From: an uncultured Bacteroidota bacterium
GTDB taxonomy: Bacteria; Bacteroidota; Bacteroidia; Chitinophagales; Chitinophagaceae
Assembly (NCBI GenBank): GCA_903933995.1
Contig: CAIZMD010000032.1
Span: 1 to 12,790 of the forward strand
Length of the DNA: 12,790 nucleotides
Reading direction: 5' to 3'
Below are positions 1-6,518 of this stretch, piece after piece. How positions within the stretch are numbered: position 1 is the stretch's first letter; each line of letters opens with the position of its first letter. The position numbers were made by a program, and so were the translations under genes. Below the pieces are notes generated by a model that did not search any database, was not told the origin of the DNA, and saw only the letters and a list, made by a program, of their open reading frames with translations.

Positions 1-618
1 AAATTGGCCGTTCACCAACTGATCAGAAGCTTGGAAGAAAACGAAACGGAAAAGGTTTGGATCTGGATGGGGCAGAATGCACATGACGTATGTGGCTATT
101 ATTGGTTAATGCCGCAGCTAAGGGCTTTTCAAGGCAGATTAGAAATCTTGTATTTAAACAACCTGCCCTTTATCAATGAGAAGGGGAATATCTTTTATCC
201 CACCCATTTGCACGAGATTCAACCAAAGGAATTTTTGAAGGCCAAGAAATTGGCTAGGCCTATTACTTTGAGTGAATTTGAATTGGATCCAGACGAATGG
301 AAGAAAACCTGTTTAGAAAATGCGGGTGTGCGTTTTTTAGAAGGCGGTAAAAAAATAGTGGGTAAACCAGCGGAATTTTTTGATGCTGATTTGTTGCAAA
401 ACATCACTGGTGAATTTCAAAAACTCAGCAAAGTCTTGTCCAATACTTTGAACAAAATGAAAATTAAAACAGGAGATGTTTACTTGGTTTGGAGATTGAT
501 TGAATTGGGCAAACAAGGCAAACTAGATGTGCAGGGTGATTGGTCAAAGGGATGGAAAGAAATTACCGTGAAAATAGCTGGAGCAAAAACTGCCGAACCT
601 GTTTCAGATGCAAATTGA
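1..618 (+). CDS. DUF1835/DUF3658 domain protein, 5'-truncated by window edge
   Basis: The reading frame is open from base 1 (AAA TTG GCC), so the true start lies left of the window; an internal TTG at 4 is not a credible start. About 205 codons remain of a family that usually has roughly 300 residues. The visible part starts inside the DUF1835 domain, with the characteristic run VWIWMGQNAHDVCGYYWL near residues 18-35, and continues into a DUF3658-like C-terminal half. That half has the W-K-x-x-x-x-E-N-A-G-V-R-F segment near 98-112 and the GDVYLVWRLIELGKQGKL segment near 157-174. No signal peptide or catalytic motif can be judged from the fragment. The family is of unknown biochemical function; members are cytoplasmic and widespread in Bacteroidota and Firmicutes. 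The stop overlaps the next gene by 11 bases, implying translational coupling. The family call is by eye but fairly secure. Confidence 0.8.
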   Translation, partial: KLAVHQLIRSLEENETEKVWIWMGQNAHDVCGYYWLMPQLRAFQGRLEILYLNNLPFINEKGNIFYPTHLHEIQPKEFLKAKKLARPITLSEFELDPDEWKKTCLENAGVRFLEGGKKIVGKPAEFFDADLLQNITGEFQKLSKVLSNTLNKMKIKTGDVYLVWRLIELGKQGKLDVQGDWSKGWKEITVKIAGAKTAEPVSDAN

Positions 619-1000
619 GTCTATTCACCATATTGCCATTTTGACTAGTACGGATTTGTATGAAGCATCCAAAGCCTTTTACACAGAGGTGTTGGGGTTT
701 ACCATACTTGCAGAAACCTTTAGAGCAGAAAGGAATTCTTATAAATTAGACCTAGCATTAAATGGGGTTTATCAAATAGAATTGTTTTCTTTTCCTGACC
801 ATAAAGAACGCGCTTCTTTTCCAGAATCAAAGGGTTTAAGACATTTGGCATTTGCTGTAAAAGATGTGGTGGGTAGTAGAAATTGGTTGCTTGAAAAAGG
901 CGTTAGAACAGAGGAGTTGCGCGTAGACAGCTTAACCAATAAGGAATTTGTATTTTTTTATGACCCCAATGGACAACCATTGGAATTATACCAGTTGTGA
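608..1000 (+). CDS. gloA2: VOC-family metalloprotein, YaeR/GloA2 (SMU1112c) type
   Basis: A complete 130-residue single-domain protein whose length and sequence fit the YaeR/GloA2 branch of the glyoxalase/VOC superfamily. It has the paired beta-alpha-beta-beta-beta modules: HHIAILTST at the N terminus, FYTEVLGF near 23-30, LALNGVYQIELFSFPD near 48-63, GLRHLAFAV near 75-83 and FFYDPNGQPLELYQL at the end. Likely metal ligands by family position are His8, Glu57, His78 and Glu126, all present. Related proteins resemble lactoylglutathione lyase, but this subgroup has no firmly established substrate, so methylglyoxal detoxification is only a possibility. No signal peptide is seen, so it is probably cytosolic. 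The ATG at 608 lies inside the end of the upstream gene, and the stop overlaps the next gene's ATG by one base (TGATG), so the three genes are almost certainly co-translated. Confidence 0.9.
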   Translation: MQIESIHHIAILTSTDLYEASKAFYTEVLGFTILAETFRAERNSYKLDLALNGVYQIELFSFPDHKERASFPESKGLRHLAFAVKDVVGSRNWLLEKGVRTEELRVDSLTNKEFVFFYDPNGQPLELYQL

Positions 1001-1380
1001 TGTCAGACCAAGTGACCATAATACCTATTCAAAAAATTGGTGAAGACCAACGTGGTAGCACCCATATTTTTGATACAGATAGAACAGGAGAATTTATCAT
1101 TGCCTATAGAAATAAGGGAAGTCTTAGTGGTAGGCATTATCATAAAGGAAGATCGGCCAATAAGAACCCTGAGAAGATCATCATCATGCAAGGAGTGGCA
1201 ACCATCAATTGGATTGATACTCGTACTGGAGAGAAGGGGGTGGAAAAAGCCATCGCGCCAGCCATGGTGCAAATACAGCCATTTGTTTGGCATGAAGTAG
1301 TTGCAGAGGAAGACATGGTGGTATTTGAATTAAACGCCTTGGCCGATGGTCAGGGAGATACTTTTCAATTAGAACAATAG
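1000..1380 (+). CDS. Small cupin-fold protein
   Basis: A 126-residue single-domain cupin. I chose the ATG at 1000 rather than the GTG one codon upstream, because the ATG shares its A with the preceding TGA stop, a standard coupled arrangement. The metal-site pattern is visible: His46 and His48 in GRHYHKG, Glu58 followed by six residues and Gly65 (the E-x6-G of cupin motif 1, with extra residues between the HxH and the Glu), and a downstream His98 in PFVWHEV for motif 2. Nothing identifies the substrate. It resembles stand-alone cupins of the polysaccharide-biosynthesis or WxcM/FdtA-like type, but that is a loose impression. No signal peptide is visible. It is followed 24 bases later by parC, so it appears to be in the same transcript as the topoisomerase, with no obvious functional link. 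Confidence 0.8.
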   Translation: MSDQVTIIPIQKIGEDQRGSTHIFDTDRTGEFIIAYRNKGSLSGRHYHKGRSANKNPEKIIIMQGVATINWIDTRTGEKGVEKAIAPAMVQIQPFVWHEVVAEEDMVVFELNALADGQGDTFQLEQ

Positions 1381-1404
1381 TTAGACGTAAAGGATATTGT
1401 AGTT

Positions 1405-3918
1405 ATGGCCAAAGAGAAATTTGACAATCGGGTTAATGAAAACGAAACAGGGGTTCAGGGACAGTATAAAAACTGGTTCTTGGACTATGCTTCTTATGTA
1501 ATATTGGAACGTGCTGTACCCGCTATTGAAGACGGATTAAAACCGGTTCAAAGAAGGATTCTCCACTCAATGAAAGAGATGGATGATGGTAGGTTTAACA
1601 AAGTGGCTAATATTATTGGTCAGTCTATGCAATACCATCCACACGGAGACGCCAGTATTGGAGACGCATTGGTAAATCTGGGGCAAAAAGATTTATTAAT
1701 TGAAACCCAGGGTAACTGGGGTGATGCTAGAACGGGTGATGATGCAGCGGCAGCTAGGTATATTGAAGCACGCTTGAGCAAGTTTGCACTAGAAGTAGCT
1801 TTTAATAATAAAACCACCGCTTGGTCCTTGAGTTATGATGGCCGTAAGAATGAGCCCGTAACCCTTCCCATGAAATTTCCTTTGTTATTGGCCCAAGGGG
1901 CCGATGGTATTGCCGTGGGATTATCTACCAAAATTCTACCCCATAATTTCAATGAATTAATTGAAGCCAGTATCAAATATTTACGCGGAAAGAAATTTGA
2001 ACTATATCCCGATTTCCAAACCGCGGGCATGATTGATGTGTCTAATTACAATGGTGGTAAAAGAGGCGGCAAAGTGCGTGTGAGGGCGCATATTGAGGAG
2101 TTAGACAAGAAGACCCTAGTTATTAGAGACGTGCCATATAGCGTTACAACTACGCAATTAATGGAGAGTATTACCAAGGCCAATGACCAAGGTAAGATCA
2201 AGATTAAAAAAGTAGTAGACGTAACCGCCAAAGACGTGGAAATCCAAATTGATTTGGCAGCGGGGATCTCTACCGATATTACCATTGATGCACTATATGC
2301 ATTTACTGATTGTGAAATTAGTTTGTCTCCCAATGCCTGTGTGATTGTAGAAGACAGACCTCAATTTTTAGGTGTTCAGGATTTATTAACTGTTTCAGCA
2401 GAGAATACCAAGAAGCTCTTGAACCGTGAATTGGAAATTAAACTTGCGGAACTAGAAGACAAATGGCATTATACCTCTTTAGAGAAAATCTTCTTTGAAG
2501 AAAAAATCTACAAGGAACTAGAACAAAAACACGAGACCTGGGAGAAAGTAATTGAAGCCATTGACAAAGGATTCAATCCATTCAAGAAAAGGTTGAAGCG
2601 TGAGATTCAACGTGAGGATATTTTAAAACTAACGGAGAAACCTGTAAGAAGAATCTATCGTTTAGATATCAACGAACTCAATGAGCAAATCAAATCAATT
2701 GAAGCTGAGATTCAGCAGGTGAAATTTGATTTGGAACACTTGACCGATTTTGCAGTGGCTTATTTTGAAAACCTGCAAAAAAAATACGGAAAGGGTAGGG
2801 AGCGCAGAACGGAAATCAAAGAGTTTGATACCATTCAGGTGAAGCACGTGGCCATTGCCAACACCAAATTGTATTTGAATAGAGAAGAAGGATTTATTGG
2901 AACAAGTTTGAAAAAAGACGAGTTCTTGGCAGACTGTTCTGACTATGACGATATCATTGCTTTTACCAAATCTGGTAAGATGAAAGTGGTGAAAGTTTCA
3001 GACAAAGTATTTATTGGTAAAGACATTATCTATGCTGCGGTATTCCAAAAGAATGACGAGCGGACTACTTATAATATGGTTTATCTAGACGGCGCTTCTG
3101 GAACCAGCTATGCCAAAAGATTCAATGTTACAGGAGTTACCCGAGACAAGGAATATGATCTAACCAAGGGCTCAGAGAAAAGTAAAGTGCATTATTTTAC
3201 TGCCAACTTAAATGGGGAAGCAGAAGTATTAAAAGTGGTGCTAAGTCCCAACTGCACAGCCAGGATTAAAGAACTGGATTTTTACTTTGAAGAATTGGAG
3301 ATCAAGGGTAGGAGTAGTATGGGAAACCAAGTAACCAAGTACCCCATTAAATCTGTCAAACTCAAAGAAGCTGGTAGAAGTACCTTGGCTGGAAGAAAGC
3401 TTTGGTTTGATGATAAATTTGGCCGATTGAATACGGAAGGCAAGGGTCAATACTTGGGTAGTTTTGAAGAGGAGAAACTCTTGGTCATTTATCAAGAAGG
3501 TTCATACGAACTAACGGATACAGAATTATTACAGCGCTTTGAACCAGACAAAATTTTGATGATTGAAAAATTCAATCCGGATAAGATTTTAACGGCTGTG
3601 TATTTAGACAATGACAAACAGCAGTTCAATATCAAACGCTTTAAAATTGAAACCACTACTTTAAAGAATAAGTTTCTCTTTATCAAAGACGGAGAAGGTA
3701 ATAGATTGGAAGCTATGAGTTCAGATGAAGCCCCCATTTTGGTGGTGCAATCTGGCAAGGGTGCCATGGTGCGTAAAGCCAAATTCAAAGTTGCCAATAT
3801 GGTAGAAGTCATGGGTTGGAAAGCAGTGGGAGCAAAGCTGACTGATTTTAGCAAAACCATTGAAATGTCTTGGGAGCAACAACCCAAGGATGAAAACCCT
3901 CAACCAGAATTGTTTTAA
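1405..3918 (+). CDS. parC: DNA topoisomerase IV subunit A (type IIA, ParC)
   Basis: An 837-residue type IIA topoisomerase A subunit. With the ATPase subunit ParE it should cut and pass duplex DNA to decatenate replicated chromosomes. The N-terminal breakage-reunion region starts at YKNWFLDYASYVILERA near 21-37 and contains AIEDGLKPVQRRIL near 40-53. The winged-helix DNA-binding segment HPHGDASIGDAL spans 78-89, and the catalytic tyrosine is Tyr119 in AAAARYIEARL. The tower and coiled-coil region runs to about 480 (ELNEQIKSIEAEIQQVKFDL near 433-452), and a diverged beta-pinwheel C-terminal domain follows from about 520. I see no GyrA box (QRRGGKG), which favours ParC over GyrA. The ATG at 1405 follows an AAAGGA at 1389-1394 that could act as a weak ribosome site. 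parE is not in the window and may lie upstream. The stop codon overlaps the convergent gene. Confidence 0.92.
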   Translation: MAKEKFDNRVNENETGVQGQYKNWFLDYASYVILERAVPAIEDGLKPVQRRILHSMKEMDDGRFNKVANIIGQSMQYHPHGDASIGDALVNLGQKDLLIETQGNWGDARTGDDAAAARYIEARLSKFALEVAFNNKTTAWSLSYDGRKNEPVTLPMKFPLLLAQGADGIAVGLSTKILPHNFNELIEASIKYLRGKKFELYPDFQTAGMIDVSNYNGGKRGGKVRVRAHIEELDKKTLVIRDVPYSVTTTQLMESITKANDQGKIKIKKVVDVTAKDVEIQIDLAAGISTDITIDALYAFTDCEISLSPNACVIVEDRPQFLGVQDLLTVSAENTKKLLNRELEIKLAELEDKWHYTSLEKIFFEEKIYKELEQKHETWEKVIEAIDKGFNPFKKRLKREIQREDILKLTEKPVRRIYRLDINELNEQIKSIEAEIQQVKFDLEHLTDFAVAYFENLQKKYGKGRERRTEIKEFDTIQVKHVAIANTKLYLNREEGFIGTSLKKDEFLADCSDYDDIIAFTKSGKMKVVKVSDKVFIGKDIIYAAVFQKNDERTTYNMVYLDGASGTSYAKRFNVTGVTRDKEYDLTKGSEKSKVHYFTANLNGEAEVLKVVLSPNCTARIKELDFYFEELEIKGRSSMGNQVTKYPIKSVKLKEAGRSTLAGRKLWFDDKFGRLNTEGKGQYLGSFEEEKLLVIYQEGSYELTDTELLQRFEPDKILMIEKFNPDKILTAVYLDNDKQQFNIKRFKIETTTLKNKFLFIKDGEGNRLEAMSSDEAPILVVQSGKGAMVRKAKFKVANMVEVMGWKAVGAKLTDFSKTIEMSWEQQPKDENPQPELF

Positions 3919-5090
3919 GGTTCTTGTTTCTTTACTTTTAGTTTCAAAGTGGCGCTCTTAGAGAAGTCACTTTGAAGCAAGAGTTGGTATTCTTTTTGAC
4001 CATCCCTTACAATTAGTGCAGCTGTATTAGGTGGAATCATGCCTAGATTCTCTGCAAACATAGACAGTTCATTGAATTCTTTTGTTGGGTCTAATTGAAG
4101 ATTCACTTTAATAGAACGGTGATTGAGCATGGTTTTTGCCAAGACCGCTTTTCCATTTAAGTGCAGTGAAACAGAGTCATAGTCAATAGTACCATTGTCA
4201 TAGATTTCAACCCTAATATGGTCATTGTCTAATTCAATTTCCCTGATATAATTTTTCTTTCTGGTATCTACAATAGGTATGCTGTCTATTTTGGGAGCTT
4301 CAACAACGGGACTCGCTATTATAACTGGACTGGCCACAACAGGTGTTGCAGTTGCTTTATTTGTTTCCAGAACGGTAGCAGCTGGTTTGCTTATTTTACT
4401 AGCTTCAGGAATTGTAGCATTACTATTGGGCTTATTGGATTTTGGAGCTTGTGCTGCTGCAATTTTTTTTGTACCAAGATTGCCAGAATTTGTCTTTAGG
4501 GTATCTTTTTTAACAGGTTTTTCTTGTGTTTTTGCCAACTTGGTACTGTCTAATTTTGGGGGAGCCATTGTTTTCTTTTCCAGCATTTGATCCAAGGCTA
4601 TTATATCAGTTTCTGCTTCAGTTACTGCAGTGTCAATGGGGTCACTCAGGCTTCTTAAAAAACGATACTTGATATCGGGTACCATGTACTGGTGTTCAAC
4701 ATTACTAGTTAGAAGCCCATTGAGTACCGAAGCTGTTTTTGAAACACGTAATTCAAATCTTCCCGTCATCACTGACTCTACAGATTTCTTGGTATCATTG
4801 GTCCTATAAAAAATCACAGGAAGACCTTTGATCAGGAGAATGCGCGTGTTTTTGTCAAAGCTACCCTCAATTTTATGTGACTTTTGCCTGTCTTTAAAAT
4901 AGTAGTTGAATTCTCCCTTTACTTGTTTGCCATCTTGTTTGAGAATCATTTCTGCCATGTAATTATCAGAAGCATCCTCCATTTGCACCCTTCCAATTCC
5001 ATACCATTTGCCTTCAACAGATTGCGAATTCCCCTTTGTTCCAAGAAAAAGGAAGACCAATAAGCACCATAAAACCGTAGATTTTGGCAT
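3915..5090 (-). CDS. Secreted two-domain protein with Lys/Pro/Ala/Thr-rich linker, function unknown
   Basis: A 391-residue exported protein. Residues 1-22 form a signal peptide with a hydrophobic core (VLWCLLVFLFLGTKG) and probable cleavage just before QSVEGKWYG. The first domain, about 24-145, starts with EGKWYGIGRV and alternates strands in a way that recalls small lipocalin-like or META-like beta-barrels (MILKQDGKQVKGEFNYYF near 48-65). A low-complexity linker follows at about 150-275, rich in Lys, Pro, Ala and Thr with repeated PVV/SPV pieces. A compact C-terminal beta domain, 280-391, carries IREIELDNDHIRVEIYDNGT and FAENLGMIPPNTAAL. I have the impression that such C-terminal modules recur in secreted Chitinophagaceae proteins, but I cannot name a function. 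No catalytic residues or sorting-signal tail are evident. It is convergent with parC and diverges from the S1-domain gene. Confidence 0.75.
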   Translation of the reverse strand: MPKSTVLWCLLVFLFLGTKGNSQSVEGKWYGIGRVQMEDASDNYMAEMILKQDGKQVKGEFNYYFKDRQKSHKIEGSFDKNTRILLIKGLPVIFYRTNDTKKSVESVMTGRFELRVSKTASVLNGLLTSNVEHQYMVPDIKYRFLRSLSDPIDTAVTEAETDIIALDQMLEKKTMAPPKLDSTKLAKTQEKPVKKDTLKTNSGNLGTKKIAAAQAPKSNKPNSNATIPEASKISKPAATVLETNKATATPVVASPVIIASPVVEAPKIDSIPIVDTRKKNYIREIELDNDHIRVEIYDNGTIDYDSVSLHLNGKAVLAKTMLNHRSIKVNLQLDPTKEFNELSMFAENLGMIPPNTAALIVRDGQKEYQLLLQSDFSKSATLKLKVKKQEP

Positions 5091-5095
5091 GGATG

Positions 5096-5103
5096 CGAAA
5101 ATA
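5096..5103 (-). promoter_or_regulatory. Possible -7 element for the secreted-protein gene
   Basis: Read on the minus strand, the sequence is TATTTTCG, one base off the Bacteroidota TAnnTTTG consensus, and it ends five bases before the ATG. That spacing is too short for a normal leader unless the transcript is nearly leaderless, and no -33 TTTG is present at the expected 19-base spacing. The call rests on position and similarity only. Confidence 0.25.
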
Positions 5104-5175
5104 AAACAACTGTACGCTGTATGGTATAAAACTTGCTAACAGGCCTGAGTAAGCCAAGTGGTTTGAGTGTTGGAA

Positions 5176-5206
5176 TTAGGCATCTATGGAAACAATCGTA
5201 CTTTTG
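5176..5206 (+). promoter_or_regulatory. Bacteroidota-type promoter for the CvfB-like gene
   Basis: TACTTTTG at 5199-5206 fits the -7 consensus TAnnTTTG exactly. TTAG at 5176-5179 is a three-of-four match to the -33 TTTG with exactly 19 bases between them. Transcription should begin around 5211-5213. This makes any start upstream of 5215 impossible for this transcript and favours the ATG at 5224. Confidence 0.65.
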
Positions 5207-5223
5207 CGGCAACAATGAATATT

Positions 5224-6066
5224 ATGGAGAAGATAAGAGTTGGTGAATACAATGAAATGCGGGTAGATAGAAAAGTGGATTTTGGCTTTTATCTAGACGA
5301 TGGTGCAGATGGCATTTTATTGCCCATCAGATTTGCACCTGAGAACCTACAAGTGGGTGATTTGCTCAAAGTTTTTATTTACCACGACTCAGATAATCGC
5401 TTGATAGCCACTACGCAAGAGCCTTTTGGGGTTGTTGGAGATATTGTTAAACTCAAAGCAGTAGAACTAACCAGACAAGGTGCTTTTTTAGATTGGGGTT
5501 TGATGAAAGACATTTTTGTCCCAGCATCTAAACAGTTAGGTGGTATGCGTGTGGGTGGTGAATACCTGGTTAAGATTTATTTAGATGAGATGACGGGTAG
5601 GGTAGCCGCAACAGAAAAGATAGATTATGGCCTGAATAATGAGGAATTAACCGTTAAGGAAAAAGAAATTGTATCCTTGATTGTGTACCGTAAAACAGAA
5701 CTTGGGTATGCCATGATCATCAATAACAGGCATATTGGATTATTGCATAACAATGAGATTTATAGAGAAATGGTGATTGGTGAAAAACTAGAAGGTTTTA
5801 TCAAAACCATTAGGGCAGATCAAAAAATTGACGTGGTATTGGGTAAACCTGGGTTTCAAAAAGTAGAGGACGAAGCTGGGAAAATCTTGCGTTTATTAGC
5901 TGAAAACAATGGATACCTACCGTATCATGATAAATCTGATCCAGAAGATATTTATGCATTTTTTGGAATGAGTAAGAAGGTTTTTAAGATGACAACAGGT
6001 AATTTATACAAGCAACATAAGATAGCTTTTACTAAGACTGGCATACAATCTATTGCTTCTGAATAG
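5224..6066 (+). CDS. cvfB: CvfB-like S1-domain RNA-binding protein
   Basis: About 280 residues of the CvfB/YitL family: tandem S1-type OB folds followed by a winged-helix-like C terminus, expected to bind RNA in the cytoplasm. In Staphylococcus aureus CvfB affects virulence gene expression; its role in Bacteroidota is not established. Seen here: a first OB fold from IRVGEYNEM and FGFYLDDGADGILLP (about 3-65); a second with LTRQGAFLDWGLMKDIFVP (about 70-135); a third with TELGYAMIINNRHIGLLH (about 150-210); and a C-terminal domain with LAENNGYLPYHDKSDPEDI (about 222-240) and FGMSKKVFKMTTGNLYKQ, both hallmarks of the family. Candidate starts are GTG 5167, ATG 5215 and ATG 5224. The promoter ending at 5206 rules out the first and makes 5224 most likely. 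The gene is monocistronic as far as can be seen. Confidence 0.85.
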   Translation: MEKIRVGEYNEMRVDRKVDFGFYLDDGADGILLPIRFAPENLQVGDLLKVFIYHDSDNRLIATTQEPFGVVGDIVKLKAVELTRQGAFLDWGLMKDIFVPASKQLGGMRVGGEYLVKIYLDEMTGRVAATEKIDYGLNNEELTVKEKEIVSLIVYRKTELGYAMIINNRHIGLLHNNEIYREMVIGEKLEGFIKTIRADQKIDVVLGKPGFQKVEDEAGKILRLLAENNGYLPYHDKSDPEDIYAFFGMSKKVFKMTTGNLYKQHKIAFTKTGIQSIASE

Positions 6067-6113
6067 GCCTTTCTGGTGTCATATTTACTTATTTTAACAT
6101 TCCTTAAGCAATT

Positions 6114-6131
6114 ACTTACTAATTAGTAAGT
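6114..6131. promoter_or_regulatory. 18-bp perfect palindrome, probable operator
   Basis: ACTTACTAATTAGTAAGT reads identically on both strands and is centred between 6122 and 6123. Weaker symmetry continues outside it (GC-ATT at 6108-6113 against AATGC at 6135-6139). There is no loop, so it fits a DNA site for a dimeric regulator better than an RNA hairpin. Its centre lies about 20 bases upstream of the -7 box, exactly where a -33 TTTG would sit, and no TTTG is present there. The regulator is not encoded in the window; TetR-type operators often look like this, but the family is a guess. Confidence 0.6.
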
Positions 6132-6141
6132 TGTAATGCAC

Positions 6142-6149
6142 TAGCTTTG
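6142..6149 (+). promoter_or_regulatory. -7 element of the small-protein transcription unit
   Basis: TAGCTTTG matches TAnnTTTG perfectly. No -33 TTTG exists at 17-21 bases upstream, because that segment is occupied by the palindrome at 6114-6131. This suggests a promoter that needs, or is blocked by, a regulator. The predicted transcript start is about 6154-6157, leaving a leader of about 110 bases before the ATG at 6266. Confidence 0.6.
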
Positions 6150-6159
6150 CAAACTCAAA

Positions 6160-6241
6160 ACCGGGTAGTAGTATCAATTCCTTCTATGGATGATTATCAA
6201 CCGCCTTCTAACGATTCTGGTTCTTATTAAAGTACCCCGGT
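6160..6241 (+). other. Leader stem enclosing a short ORF
   Basis: ACCGGGTA at 6160-6167 can pair with TACCCCGGT at 6233-6241, giving eight base pairs with one bulged C at 6235. The stem starts within a few bases of the predicted transcript start and closes over the entire 14-codon ORF at 6186-6230. The G/C-rich arms stand out from the AT-rich surroundings. Whether it forms or regulates anything is unknown. Confidence 0.3.
6186..6230 (+). other. Possible 14-codon leader peptide
   Basis: ATG to TAA encodes MDDYQPPSNDSGSY, lying wholly inside the untranslated leader of the 72-codon gene and inside the ACCGGGTA/TACCCCGGT stem. It is acidic and rich in Ser, Asp, Pro and Tyr, unlike a typical attenuator peptide with repeated codons for one amino acid. 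No Shine-Dalgarno is visible, which is usual here. An ORF this short can arise by chance. Confidence 0.2.
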
Positions 6242-6246
6242 TGTAT

Positions 6247-6260
6247 TTACTAATTGTAAT
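6247..6260. repeat. Second, degenerate copy of the operator core
   Basis: TTACTAATTGTAAT repeats the core of the palindrome, TTACTAATTAGTAA at 6116-6129, with one A missing at the centre. It ends six bases before the ATG of the 72-codon gene. Two related sites about 130 bp apart around a leader could allow cooperative binding or looping. The sequence is AT-rich, so a chance match is possible. Confidence 0.3.
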
Positions 6261-6265
6261 TAAAA

Positions 6266-6484
6266 ATGGAAAGTATCATGAGAAATGACACTAAGACTGC
6301 CGTTGTGCAGATGGAAGCCAATGTATTGGCTGAATTGTTGACAGAAGTAAAAGAAACCATTGCTAGCGATATCAATCTGAATGTGTTGGTTTCTAAGAAA
6401 CACCGTTATGGGATTGTAGACCTCTGGAATATGAGACGCAATAGCAGAACTGCTTCTGGAAGAAGAAGCCAAAGAGCTTATTAA
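6266..6484 (+). CDS. Small basic protein of unknown function, 72 residues
   Basis: A 72-codon gene starting at ATG 6266; ATG 6278, giving MRNDTK, is an alternative. The N-terminal two thirds look helical and acidic (ANVLAELLTEVKETIASD, about 19-36). The C-terminal third switches to a strongly basic tail after VDLWNMRRNSRTASGRRSQR (about 51-70), with seven arginines in the last 17 residues. There is no signal peptide or membrane segment. The DLWN-M/I-RR pattern followed by Arg/Ser-rich sequence reminds me of short uncharacterised proteins in Chitinophagaceae, but I cannot name a family; nucleic-acid or ribosome contact is a guess from charge alone. Support for reality comes from its own -7 box, possible operator, leader and a perfect terminator starting at its stop codon. 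Confidence 0.65.
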   Translation: MESIMRNDTKTAVVQMEANVLAELLTEVKETIASDINLNVLVSKKHRYGIVDLWNMRRNSRTASGRRSQRAY

Positions 6485-6518
6485 AAAAAATCCCACCAAA
6501 TTTGGTGGGATTTTTTTT
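6483..6518. terminator. Perfect 36-bp bidirectional intrinsic terminator
   Basis: Bases 6483-6500 are the exact reverse complement of 6501-6518. The stem core is TCCCACCAAATTTGGTGGGA, flanked by eight A on one side and at least eight T on the other, so each strand sees a GC-rich stem followed by a U-tract. It occupies the whole space between the 72-codon gene's stop (6482-6484) and the oppositely directed oxidoreductase's stop (6518-6520), touching both. Confidence 0.95.

Noticed and set aside
1003..1293. Minus-strand frame of 96 codons opposite the cupin gene
   Set aside because: The + strand frame has recognisable cupin metal ligands and coupled starts and stops; the antisense frame has no domain-like features.
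3943..3976. Nine-pair inverted repeat TTCAAAGTG/CACTTTGAA just after the parC stop, a possible parC terminator
   Set aside because: It has a 16-base loop, no T-tract on either strand, and lies within the coding sequence of the convergent gene, so chance or weak function is more likely.
4279..4590. A + strand open frame of about 100 codons opposite the linker of the secreted protein, reading as hydrophobic, membrane-like sequence
   Set aside because: It is the antisense of the Lys/Pro/Ala/Thr-rich linker, whose codons read as Leu, Gly, Ala and Phe in reverse. No promoter or start context supports it.
5167..5223. Upstream GTG start at 5167 for the CvfB-like gene, adding 19 residues
   Set aside because: The -33/-7 promoter lies inside this extension (5176-5206), so the bases would not be transcribed, and the extra residues do not resemble the family N-terminus.
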